From assembly GCA_030532425.1 (NCBI GenBank), contig JAUNLD010000010.1, positions 9,552 to 62,180 of the forward strand: DNA of 52,629 bases, read 5' to 3'. Below are positions 35,258 through 41,919 of the stretch, one piece after another. Position numbers and translations under genes: made by a program. The stretch is from Lautropia sp. GTDB lineage: Bacteria; Pseudomonadota; Gammaproteobacteria; Burkholderiales; Burkholderiaceae_E. The notes under the pieces were generated by a model. It had not been told where the DNA came from, did no database searches, and saw only the letters and a list, made by a program, of their open reading frames with translations. Numbering within the stretch: the first letter of the stretch is position 1; the number at the start of each line of letters is the position of its first letter.

Positions 35258-35340
35258 GGCCGCGCCAGAACTGGCGGGCTTAATGGCGCTTATCTCGTCG
35301 TGGCGCCGGGCGGCCACGGCCAGCAGGGCACGCAGCAAGC

Positions 35341-35364
35341 AAAACGCGCCCACAGGGGGCGCGT
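35341..35364 (-). terminator. Rho-independent terminator of fliD
   Basis: On the minus strand ACGCGCCC and GGGCGCGT form an 8-bp stem around a 5-nt loop, followed by TTTT. It lies 51 bp after the fliD stop and separates fliD from the fliS unit. Confidence 0.75.
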
Positions 35365-35415
35365 GTCTGGCGGGCCAGGAGGGCGGGGCCACAGGCGGGG
35401 CCCCGGCTCCAGCGG

Positions 35416-36861
35416 TCAGCGGGGCAGCAGGGCGGCAATCGACGAGAACGAATTGGCGATCCTCGTCAGGTTGGCATCCAGCGCTGCATACTGCTTGCGC
35501 AGCTGTTCCTCGCGGCGTGTGAGTTGCTCGTTGATCCGGTCCTGCTTGTCGGTGTAGGCCTTGAGACTGCGATTGAGGGCTTCGGTGGCCCCGTTGATGC
35601 TGCCCTTGGGGTCGAGAATTTCCTTCAGACGGTCTCCCAGGCGCTTGGCCAGACCGGCAGGTGCCGCAGCGGCGCCGGTGGCCGTGCTGCCCGCCGTGCC
35701 GTTCGCCCTGGCGTTCGGGTCGCCGGCCAGCAGCGTGCGCAGCCGGGCGGGATCATTCAGCAGATTGTCGAGCTTGTCCTTCTTGATGCTCAGGCTGCCA
35801 TCACGCGCCAGCTCGAAGCCGGCCTTGCTCAGACTGGTGTTGTCGTCATCACCCGGCTGGGCGCGCACCAGTGAACGCAGCTGGTTCTGGATGCGGATGA
35901 CGGTGGCGTTGCCCTGCAGGGTGCCGGCCGTCTTCGAGCCCGGATCATATTTGGTTTCTTCGGCAATCAGGCTGTTGACCTTGTTGTAGGCCTCGATGAA
36001 CTTGTCGACGTCCTCGCGCAGCGACTCGGTGTTGCTTTCGACCTGGATCGACACGGGTGCGGTATCGGCCTTCTTCAGCTCCAGCGTCACGCCCTCGATC
36101 AGGTCGGTGACCTTGTTGGTTGCCGACGTGGCGGCCAGCCCGTTGATCTCCATGCGGGCATCGCGGGCGATCTGGGTACGCTGACTGCCATTGCTGCCCT
36201 GGGCGGCCGTGGCCGAGATGTCGAAGTTGTCCAGCCGGCTGTCGCCACGACGGGTTGCCGTGATCTGGAAGGCATTCTTCGAACCGGTCTCGCTGCTGGA
36301 AATCATCAGCCGGGTGCCAGACCCGTCGTTCACCAGGCTGGCGCTGATGCCGGCCTTGCTGCGGTTGATGATGTCGCGCACATCCTTGACAGTGGCATCG
36401 GCGGGAATGGTCAGTTCCACGGCCTGCCGTGCACCGTCGGCGGTGAAGGTGGTACCGGCCTCGTTGACGCTGCCCAGCTGGATGCTGAGGATGCCGCCAC
36501 CCACCAGTTCATCGGGGCTGCCAAATGCACGAGTGGCAACGGCCTGGCTCTGGGCCAGCTGCTGCACCACCAGCGAATGGGCGCCACGGGCACCGCCCGA
36601 GCCTCCGGTGGCCACGACACTGCTGTCGTTACCGCTCTTGGCGGTGTTGTTCTGCCAGGTGCTCTGGCGTGTCAGCTTGTCGGTGGCCGTCTGCAGTTCA
36701 GACAGGGCAGACTTGAGCTTGCCCCAGCTGGAAAGCTTGGTGTTGATGCCGCTTTGCTGTTGCTTGAGCTTGGCCAGGGGCTCACGCTCAAGGGCCATCA
36801 GTTGGCTGACGATGCCGTTGACATCGATGGAGCCGCCGGCAGCGGTAATGGAGCCTGCCAT
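35416..36861 (-). CDS. fliD: Flagellar filament cap protein FliD
   Basis: Caps the filament and promotes flagellin assembly, 481 residues. The N-terminal region (GSIDVNGIVSQLMALEREPL at about 9-28, then SGINTKLSSWGKLKSALSEL) and the C-terminal FliD region (AGFELARDGSLSIKKDKLDN, then LKAYTDKQDRINEQLTRREEQLRKQ, a coiled coil, with the last residues FSSIAALLPR) are typical. The ATG at 36861 has AGAGGT at 6 nt. Monocistronic by its terminator. Confidence 0.95.
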   Translation of the reverse strand: MAGSITAAGGSIDVNGIVSQLMALEREPLAKLKQQQSGINTKLSSWGKLKSALSELQTATDKLTRQSTWQNNTAKSGNDSSVVATGGSGGARGAHSLVVQQLAQSQAVATRAFGSPDELVGGGILSIQLGSVNEAGTTFTADGARQAVELTIPADATVKDVRDIINRSKAGISASLVNDGSGTRLMISSSETGSKNAFQITATRRGDSRLDNFDISATAAQGSNGSQRTQIARDARMEINGLAATSATNKVTDLIEGVTLELKKADTAPVSIQVESNTESLREDVDKFIEAYNKVNSLIAEETKYDPGSKTAGTLQGNATVIRIQNQLRSLVRAQPGDDDNTSLSKAGFELARDGSLSIKKDKLDNLLNDPARLRTLLAGDPNARANGTAGSTATGAAAAPAGLAKRLGDRLKEILDPKGSINGATEALNRSLKAYTDKQDRINEQLTRREEQLRKQYAALDANLTRIANSFSSIAALLPR

Positions 36862-36897
36862 AAGTCGACCTCTGGAAAAAGGGTTGTTCCAGACATC

Positions 36898-36923
36898 ATA
36901 TCGGCTGGCATGGCTTGACTGTA
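36898..36923 (-). promoter_or_regulatory. Candidate sigma-28 promoter of fliD
   Basis: Minus strand: TACAGTCA, 10 nt, GCCGATAT (36898-36905). The -10 equals that of both flagellin promoters; the -35 matches 5 of 8 and the spacing is one shorter than usual, so this is weaker than the fliS and fliC sites. Confidence 0.55.
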
Positions 36924-37056
36924 AGGGGAGTCGACACCGGCTGCGGGATGCGGTCATCCGTCGGTCGGGCGGGCTGGTACGCAGCAGACGGATGGCGCAG
37001 ACCGGCCGATGCCCGTCGTTGCGCAGGGGCCGGGGGCCAGAGCACCCCGGCGGCGG

Positions 37057-37965
37057 TCATTGCAGCCGGAAAACCTCTTCGAGCCGGCTGGCATGCGGGA
37101 TGTTGAGAATCCAGCGTTGCAGCTCGGCGGCACTGGCCTGATGGATACGGGTACGGGTGTCGTCGTCGACCGGGCCGAAGCGTTGTTCGAGCAGGGGGTA
37201 TGCCAGCTCAACCAGGGCCTTGTGCCGGCCCTGCTGGATGCCCTGCTGCCGGCCTTCGGCCCGCAGCTGCTCGGCAATGTCGTTCATCTGGTGTTCCTCC
37301 GTTGCATAGCGTTCAGAGTACAGGCGCTGCCCCTGTTCATCAAGGGGGGCGTAGTACCTGATGAACTGATCGTACTTGAGTCGTTTTTCGGGATCGGGTT
37401 CAAGGGCCAGAAGCCCTTGCAGCGCCCTGCCACGGGCATCGACCTGTTCCTGCAGGGAATGATGGCGCATGCAGGGCAGGGTGAGGCGGGTGACGAGGTT
37501 GTTGCTGTCGAGATGGTCGCGCGAGTCGAGGTTGCCCAGCTCGAAAACGAGGGGTTGAAAGTGCAGGATGCTGCGCTGCACGGTGGCCAGATGCAGCACC
37601 GTGCGCAGGCCTGCATGTGTGCGAAGGAAGATCACGACGGGCACGACCCGGTCGGTTTGAAAGTGTTCGGCCAGTTGCAGGGCATAGATGCCGAGACGAT
37701 GAATGGAAAAGCGCCTGGCATTGCTTTCTTCTTCAAGCATGAAGAGCAGCGACTCCCGTTCGCCATTGCCCCATTCCACCAGCAATGGCACATCCAGTTC
37801 AAAGAAGCGGTCGCTGAGGCGGTCCTTGAGCTGCTCCTGGCGGATGGGGGTGATGCGGGCTGAAGGATCGATACGGGCGGCTTCTTCGGCGGCAAAAAAG
37901 GCCAGGGCCTGCCGGGGATAATCGAGAATCAGATTCTTGAAATTCTGGTCATGACTGATGGGCAT
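37057..37965 (-). CDS. Rpn-type PD-(D/E)XK nuclease (transposase-like) protein
   Basis: Member of the Rpn/transposase-like family of PD-(D/E)XK nucleases linked to recombination or defence, 302 residues. The N-terminus DQNFKNLILDYPRQALAFF, then LSDRFFELDVPLLVEWG and RESLLFMLEEES give the nuclease-like core; an LKYDQFIRYYAPL segment and a Gln/Gly-rich stretch (AEGRQQGIQQGRHKAL) near residue 240 are typical of the family. Start ATG 37965 or GTG 37971. It lies between fliD and the flagellins, with its own promoter, and is not a flagellar gene; an insertion is likely. No terminal repeats were seen. Confidence 0.75.
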   Translation of the reverse strand: MPISHDQNFKNLILDYPRQALAFFAAEEAARIDPSARITPIRQEQLKDRLSDRFFELDVPLLVEWGNGERESLLFMLEEESNARRFSIHRLGIYALQLAEHFQTDRVVPVVIFLRTHAGLRTVLHLATVQRSILHFQPLVFELGNLDSRDHLDSNNLVTRLTLPCMRHHSLQEQVDARGRALQGLLALEPDPEKRLKYDQFIRYYAPLDEQGQRLYSERYATEEHQMNDIAEQLRAEGRQQGIQQGRHKALVELAYPLLEQRFGPVDDDTRTRIHQASAAELQRWILNIPHASRLEEVFRLQ

Positions 37966-38029
37966 GGGCACACCATGGACAGGGCAAGAACGGAAGCAGC
38001 ACTGGTGCCACCCCCAGGTGGCAGGCTAT

Positions 38030-38058
38030 AGAATACTGTATATAAAGACAGGTATCAA
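38030..38058 (-). promoter_or_regulatory. Sigma-70 promoter of the Rpn-like gene
   Basis: Minus strand: TTGATA (38053-38058), 17-nt AT-rich spacer, TATTCT (38030-38035). This matches 5/6 and 4/6 of the consensus. Leader of about 60 nt to the start codon. Confidence 0.6.
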
Positions 38059-38145
38059 TCGGTGACGCCAGCCTTCTGTCGAGTTGTAAAACAAGCCGAC
38101 GATATGCACCGCTGTGCACGGCCTGATACTGCTGAACGATACGAT

Positions 38146-38185
38146 AAAAAGCACACGGCGTGCCTGAATGAACAGGACACGCCGT
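38146..38185 (-). terminator. Terminator hairpin downstream of fliC copy 1
   Basis: ACGGCGTG-CCTG and CAGG-a-CACGCCGT form a 12-bp stem with one bulge; on the minus strand a short GTGC precedes a T5 run. It belongs to the duplicated fliC segment (counterpart 39391-39424). Confidence 0.65.
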
Positions 38186-38226
38186 GAGCGGGGAAGGGCT
38201 GCGCGGGCAGTCCTTCCGGCAGGCCA

Positions 38227-38258
38227 GCATCCGCGGCGGCGCATGCCGCCGTGGATGC
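38227..38258 (-). other. Hairpin just after the fliC copy 1 stop
   Basis: GCATCC-GC-GGCGGC, loop gcat, GCCGCC-GT-GGATGC: a 14-bp stem with one mismatch. The second copy (39466-39497) is perfectly paired. Probably protects the 3' end of the mRNA or acts with the distal terminator. Confidence 0.6.
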
Positions 38259-38268
38259 TCCCCAGTGA

Positions 38269-39114
38269 TCAGCGCAGCAGCGAGAGCACGTTGTTGGGGA
38301 TGGAGTTGGCCTGCGAGAGCATGGCCGTGCCAGCCTGCTGCAGCACCTGCGAGCGGGTCAGGGCAGCGGTTTCCTTCGAGAAGTCTGCATCCAGGATGCG
38401 GCTGCGGGCGGCCGTCTGGTTCTCGGCGTTGATCTGCAGCGTGTTGATGACAGCCTCAAAGCGGTTCTGGGTGGCACCAAACTTGGCACGGGCGCTGTTG
38501 ACCTCGGTCAGCATCTTGTCGAGTTTGTCCATGGCGGACGAGGCATTGGCAACCGTGTCGATGGAGGCTCCGGCAGCATTGTTTGCACCGATGACGCCGG
38601 TGAAGGTCGTGTTGGCCGTCAGGTTGGCGGTCTGGATGCCGATGCGGTCGGTGACGGTGGCGTTGGCGCCAACCTGGAAGGTCAGGGCAGCCGTGGCCGA
38701 GAAGAGTTGGGTACCGTTGAAGTTGGTGCTTTCGAGGGTGCGCTTGATTTCGGCGGCGAGTTCATGGAATTCGGCGTCGAGGGCAGCGCGGTCGCCGGCG
38801 CTGTTGGTGGCGTTGGAGGACTGGACAGCCAGTTCACGCATGCGCTGGCCCATGTCGTTGATCTTGGAGAGGGCGCCTTCAGCAGTCTGGGCCAGCGAGA
38901 TGGCGTCGTTGGCGTTGCGGATGGCAACGTTCATGCCACGAACCTGGGTGTTCATGCGCTCGGCGATGGCCATGCCGGCGGCATCGTCCTTGGCACTGTT
39001 GACGCGCAGGCCGGTGGACAGGCGCTGAACCGACTGGGCGAGCATGCCCTGGGTGCCGGCCAGGTTGCGCTGGGCGTTGAGGGACATCAGGTTGGTGTTG
39101 ATGATCTGGGCCAT
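38269..39114 (-). CDS. fliC: Flagellin, copy 1
   Basis: Filament subunit, 281 residues. Conserved D0/D1 ends are present: the N-terminus AQIINTNLMSLNAQRNL, then SVQRLSTGLRVNSAKDDAAG, and the C-terminus with NRFEAVINTLQ, then SRILDADFSKETAALTRSQ and ending NSIPNNVLSLLR. The central variable region is very short (about residues 140-205), so the outer D2/D3 domains are essentially missing. The ATG has AAGGAG upstream. Own sigma-28 promoter (39200-39226). Identical in protein and DNA to the next copy. Ser/Thr-rich residues in the middle may carry glycans (inference). Confidence 0.97.
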   Translation of the reverse strand: MAQIINTNLMSLNAQRNLAGTQGMLAQSVQRLSTGLRVNSAKDDAAGMAIAERMNTQVRGMNVAIRNANDAISLAQTAEGALSKINDMGQRMRELAVQSSNATNSAGDRAALDAEFHELAAEIKRTLESTNFNGTQLFSATAALTFQVGANATVTDRIGIQTANLTANTTFTGVIGANNAAGASIDTVANASSAMDKLDKMLTEVNSARAKFGATQNRFEAVINTLQINAENQTAARSRILDADFSKETAALTRSQVLQQAGTAMLSQANSIPNNVLSLLR

Positions 39115-39176
39115 GATGGTGCTCCTTGAGAGTGGGTTATGTGTTTCGGTGCTGCTTCCCTGCTTGCGGGAGGTGT

Positions 39177-39189
39177 GGGAAACGTTCCC
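39177..39189 (-). promoter_or_regulatory. Leader palindrome of fliC copy 1
   Basis: GGGAAACGTTCCC, a near-perfect palindrome in the 5' leader, present also in copy 2 (40418-40430). A 15-nt block (39146-39160) is shared as well, though the rest of the leaders differ. Confidence 0.5.
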
Positions 39190-39199
39190 GTTGCCTTGA

Positions 39200-39226
39200 A
39201 TATCGGCCCGTGGTGTGGCGTCTTTA
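39200..39226 (-). promoter_or_regulatory. Sigma-28 promoter of fliC copy 1
   Basis: Minus strand: TAAAGACG (39219-39226), 11 nt, GCCGATAT (39200-39207). The spacing is exact and the match to the consensus is close. Confidence 0.88.
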
Positions 39227-39390
39227 AGTCAGCGCCGACCATTCATCGTCGAAAAGCGCCGTTGATCCTGCGGTGCTTTTTCTTCGTGCTGTTGCGCAGG
39301 GGGTCGGTTGTCCTGGCGTGGGGGCTGATGCGCCTGTCGGGGGCGAAGTTGGCAGAGGCTGTGCGGCCGGTGGTGTGTGCCGATCCAAGC

Positions 39391-39424
39391 AAAACGGCGT
39401 GCCTGAACGAACAGGACACGCCGT
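39391..39424 (-). terminator. Rho-independent terminator of fliC copy 2
   Basis: ACGGCGTG-CCTG pairs with CAGG-a-CACGCCGT; on the minus strand TTTT follows at once. It lies 84 bp after the stop codon. Confidence 0.75.
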
Positions 39425-40356
39425 GAGTGGGGAAGGGCTGCGCGGGCAGTCCTTCCGGCAGGCCAGCATCCACGGCGGCGCATGCCGCCGTGGATGCTCC
39501 TCAGTGATCAGCGCAGCAGCGAGAGCACGTTGTTGGGGATGGAGTTGGCCTGCGAGAGCATGGCCGTGCCAGCCTGCTGCAGCACCTGCGAGCGGGTCAG
39601 GGCAGCGGTTTCCTTCGAGAAGTCTGCATCCAGGATGCGGCTGCGGGCGGCCGTCTGGTTCTCGGCGTTGATCTGCAGCGTGTTGATGACAGCCTCAAAG
39701 CGGTTCTGGGTGGCACCAAACTTGGCACGGGCGCTGTTGACCTCGGTCAGCATCTTGTCGAGTTTGTCCATGGCGGACGAGGCATTGGCAACCGTGTCGA
39801 TGGAGGCTCCGGCAGCATTGTTTGCACCGATGACGCCGGTGAAGGTCGTGTTGGCCGTCAGGTTGGCGGTCTGGATGCCGATGCGGTCGGTGACGGTGGC
39901 GTTGGCGCCAACCTGGAAGGTCAGGGCAGCCGTGGCCGAGAAGAGTTGGGTACCGTTGAAGTTGGTGCTTTCGAGGGTGCGCTTGATTTCGGCGGCGAGT
40001 TCATGGAATTCGGCGTCGAGGGCAGCGCGGTCGCCGGCGCTGTTGGTGGCGTTGGAGGACTGGACAGCCAGTTCACGCATGCGCTGGCCCATGTCGTTGA
40101 TCTTGGAGAGGGCGCCTTCAGCAGTCTGGGCCAGCGAGATGGCGTCGTTGGCGTTGCGGATGGCAACGTTCATGCCACGAACCTGGGTGTTCATGCGCTC
40201 GGCGATGGCCATGCCGGCGGCATCGTCCTTGGCACTGTTGACGCGCAGGCCGGTGGACAGGCGCTGAACCGACTGGGCGAGCATGCCCTGGGTGCCGGCC
40301 AGGTTGCGCTGGGCGTTGAGGGACATCAGGTTGGTGTTGATGATCTGGGCCATGGT
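39396..40356. repeat. Long direct repeat, copy 2 (fliC plus 3' flank)
   Basis: Partner of 38157-39117 with no indels. Identity stops sharply at the start codon on the 5' side. Confidence 0.92.
39508..40353 (-). CDS. fliC: Flagellin, copy 2
   Basis: Filament subunit identical to copy 1 over all 281 residues. The start at 40353 gives the canonical MAQIINTN; an upstream in-frame ATG at 40362 directly abuts the AAGGA ribosome site and is unlikely to be used. Own sigma-28 promoter (40441-40467), leader of about 75 nt with the shared palindrome, and own terminator. Which copy dominates in the filament cannot be told from sequence. Confidence 0.97.
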   Translation of the reverse strand: MAQIINTNLMSLNAQRNLAGTQGMLAQSVQRLSTGLRVNSAKDDAAGMAIAERMNTQVRGMNVAIRNANDAISLAQTAEGALSKINDMGQRMRELAVQSSNATNSAGDRAALDAEFHELAAEIKRTLESTNFNGTQLFSATAALTFQVGANATVTDRIGIQTANLTANTTFTGVIGANNAAGASIDTVANASSAMDKLDKMLTEVNSARAKFGATQNRFEAVINTLQINAENQTAARSRILDADFSKETAALTRSQVLQQAGTAMLSQANSIPNNVLSLLR

Positions 40357-40417
40357 TGGCATTCCTTATCGAAAGCAAAGTTGGTATCGGTGCTGCTTCC
40401 CGCTTTCCGGGAGGGAC

Positions 40418-40430
40418 GGGAAACGTTCCC
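40418..40430 (-). promoter_or_regulatory. Leader palindrome of fliC copy 2
   Basis: GGGAAACGTTCCC; the same element as at 39177-39189. The RNA leader also holds a CCCG-gaaag-CGGG stem and several GGA triplets, which could attract a CsrA-type protein (inference). Confidence 0.5.
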
Positions 40431-40440
40431 GTTGCGATGA

Positions 40441-40467
40441 ATATCGGCGCTCTGGGGGTGGGCTTTA
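40441..40467 (-). promoter_or_regulatory. Sigma-28 promoter of fliC copy 2
   Basis: Minus strand: TAAAGCCC (40460-40467), 11 nt, GCCGATAT (40441-40448). Confidence 0.88.
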
Positions 40468-40970
40468 AGCGTGATCCCACCGTTGATGACGGTGGAGCTG
40501 GCCGTTGATCGAGCAGAGAGGGGACGGGGCTCTCTCTGGTCCTGGCTGATTGCGTAGGTATCCGACCCTGAATGACGTTGTCATGGGCCAGTCATCGACA
40601 GATACCCAGATGACTTCAATTACCTTCGGACACGAAAAAGGCGTCTTCGCCTGACAACAAGGTTGCTGATTGCGGTGGTCGTGCAACAGGACGCGTGGCT
40701 GCCTCCGATACGGGCAAAAGGGCCGCTGGTCGGCGTACTGGCATCTCATCAGCTGCGTCTGGATACCGGCGGATTGCGCTGTCCGACAACCTGCAGGATG
40801 TGTGGGCTTTCTCGCAACAGTCTCGTTCATGAAGGTGTACGACCGTTCGGCCACTGGTCGGTGCGCCGTTGGCCAGATGTCGGGTTGCGCGGCATAGTTG
40901 CTGCCAGATCGTCTTGCCGTCAGACCCCCATGTCCGGCGGCAATCTTCTTGTCATGGGGAATGGACAGAG
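40468..40970. other. Long flhDC upstream region
   Basis: About 500 bp between the fliC copy 2 promoter and flhD. No frame resembles a protein. It probably contains the regulated flhDC promoter and a long leader, as in other bacteria, but I could not place -35/-10 boxes with confidence. Confidence 0.4.
40634..40652 (-). terminator. Possible minus-strand terminator in the flhDC leader region
   Basis: Minus strand: AGGCG-aaga-CGCCT followed by T5. The stem is only 5 bp. No annotated gene lies upstream on this strand, so it may mark an antisense transcript or be chance. Confidence 0.35.
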
Positions 40971-41315
40971 ATGAACGAAGAAAGAATCATGGCCGAGATC
41001 AGGGAGGCAAACCTGTCCTACCTGATCCTGGCCCAGTCGCTGATCCGCACCGACCGGGTACAGGCGCTGTATCGTCTTGGGCTGTCCGAAGAAGTGGCCG
41101 AGCTGCTGGACGGATTGTCACCGGGGCAACTGGCCCGCATTGCCCAGGGCAACATGCTGATCTGTCGCTTCCGCTTCGACGATGCGATGTTGTGGTCGCT
41201 GCTGGCCGATCATGGTGAGCAGGCAGAAGGGGTAAGCGATCGCAGCGCATCGCGCCTGCACGCCGCCATCCTGCGCTCGGGCAAGTTCGAGGAGACCCTG
41301 GATGAGCACGCGTAG
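40971..41315 (+). CDS. flhD: Flagellar master regulator subunit FlhD
   Basis: With FlhC forms the FlhD4C2 activator at the top of the flagellar hierarchy. The 114-residue protein aligns with E. coli FlhD: the NLSYLILAQSLI stretch begins 13 residues after the start as in E. coli, followed by LYRLGLSEEVAELL, LSPGQLARIAQGN and CRFRFDD. The start at 40971 is set by this alignment; an in-frame ATG at 40989 is the alternative. It overlaps flhC by 14 bp. Confidence 0.94.
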   Translation: MNEERIMAEIREANLSYLILAQSLIRTDRVQALYRLGLSEEVAELLDGLSPGQLARIAQGNMLICRFRFDDAMLWSLLADHGEQAEGVSDRSASRLHAAILRSGKFEETLDEHA

Positions 41316-41832
41316 CCTGCTGGAAGACAACAAGCAGATCGTCCGCGCGATCCGGATGATCGAGCTGGGTGCACGGCTGCAGATGCTGCAGTCGGAAACT
41401 GAACTGCCCTATGAACGCCTGCTGAAGCTCTACAAGGAAGTGGCAGGCAAGTCGCCCTCGAAAGGGCAGCTGCCATTCTCGACCGACTGGTTCATGACCT
41501 GGCAGCCGAACATCCATGCCTCGCTGTTTTACAACATCCACGCCTATCTGCTGAAAAGCTCGCCGATCGATGATTCGGAAGCCATCATCAAGGCCTACGA
41601 GCTGTATACGGCCGAGGTGAGGAGCTACGGTGTCGAACCGATGCTGAGCATCACCCGTGCCTGGCGTCTGGTGAGATTCATCGACAGCGGTCTGGTGACG
41701 GCCATGCAGTGCAAGCGTTGCAAGGGCATGTTCATCAATCACCCCTATGAGCTGGAGGACCAGTTCGTCTGTGGTCTGTGCGATCCGCCGGCACGGGCAG
41801 GCAAGGCGCGCAAGGCCGGGTCGATTCATTGA
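41302..41832 (+). CDS. flhC: Flagellar master regulator subunit FlhC
   Basis: DNA-binding partner of FlhD, 176 residues. The zinc ligands C137, C140, C157 and C160 (MQCKRCKGMF, then VCGLCDPP) are intact. Other family segments include IRMIELGARLQML near the start, LLKLYKEVAGKSPSKGQLPFS split at about 40-60, and ITRAWRLVRF. The end of the chain is Lys/Ala-rich. Confidence 0.95.
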   Translation: MSTRSLLEDNKQIVRAIRMIELGARLQMLQSETELPYERLLKLYKEVAGKSPSKGQLPFSTDWFMTWQPNIHASLFYNIHAYLLKSSPIDDSEAIIKAYELYTAEVRSYGVEPMLSITRAWRLVRFIDSGLVTAMQCKRCKGMFINHPYELEDQFVCGLCDPPARAGKARKAGSIH

Positions 41833-41919
41833 CCGTTTGCAGAAAGCGCCTCCACGGAGTGAGGAAATGGTTCGGGAAGGCGGTGGGAGCCGATCTGGAT
41901 CGAACTACCGCCGTCTCGA

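Larger units (their letters stand above)
38157..39117. repeat. Long direct repeat, copy 1 (fliC plus 3' flank)
   Basis: Matches 39396-40356 at a constant offset of 1239 bp. The coding part is identical in all reading frames; I count four single-base differences in the roughly 112-bp 3' flank. Confidence 0.92.

Noticed and set aside
38168-40267. Two near-identical plus-strand frames opposite the flagellin genes
   Set aside because: They are duplicated only because the flagellin genes beneath them are duplicated; no ribosome sites and no family resemblance.
38157-40356. Flagellin repeat as a mobile element or CRISPR-like array
   Set aside because: The repeat is one gene with its 3' flank, present twice, without terminal inverted repeats or target-site duplications.
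40465-40974. Small open frames in the flhD upstream region as genes
   Set aside because: Frames on both strands lack ribosome sites and family features; the region is more likely regulatory.
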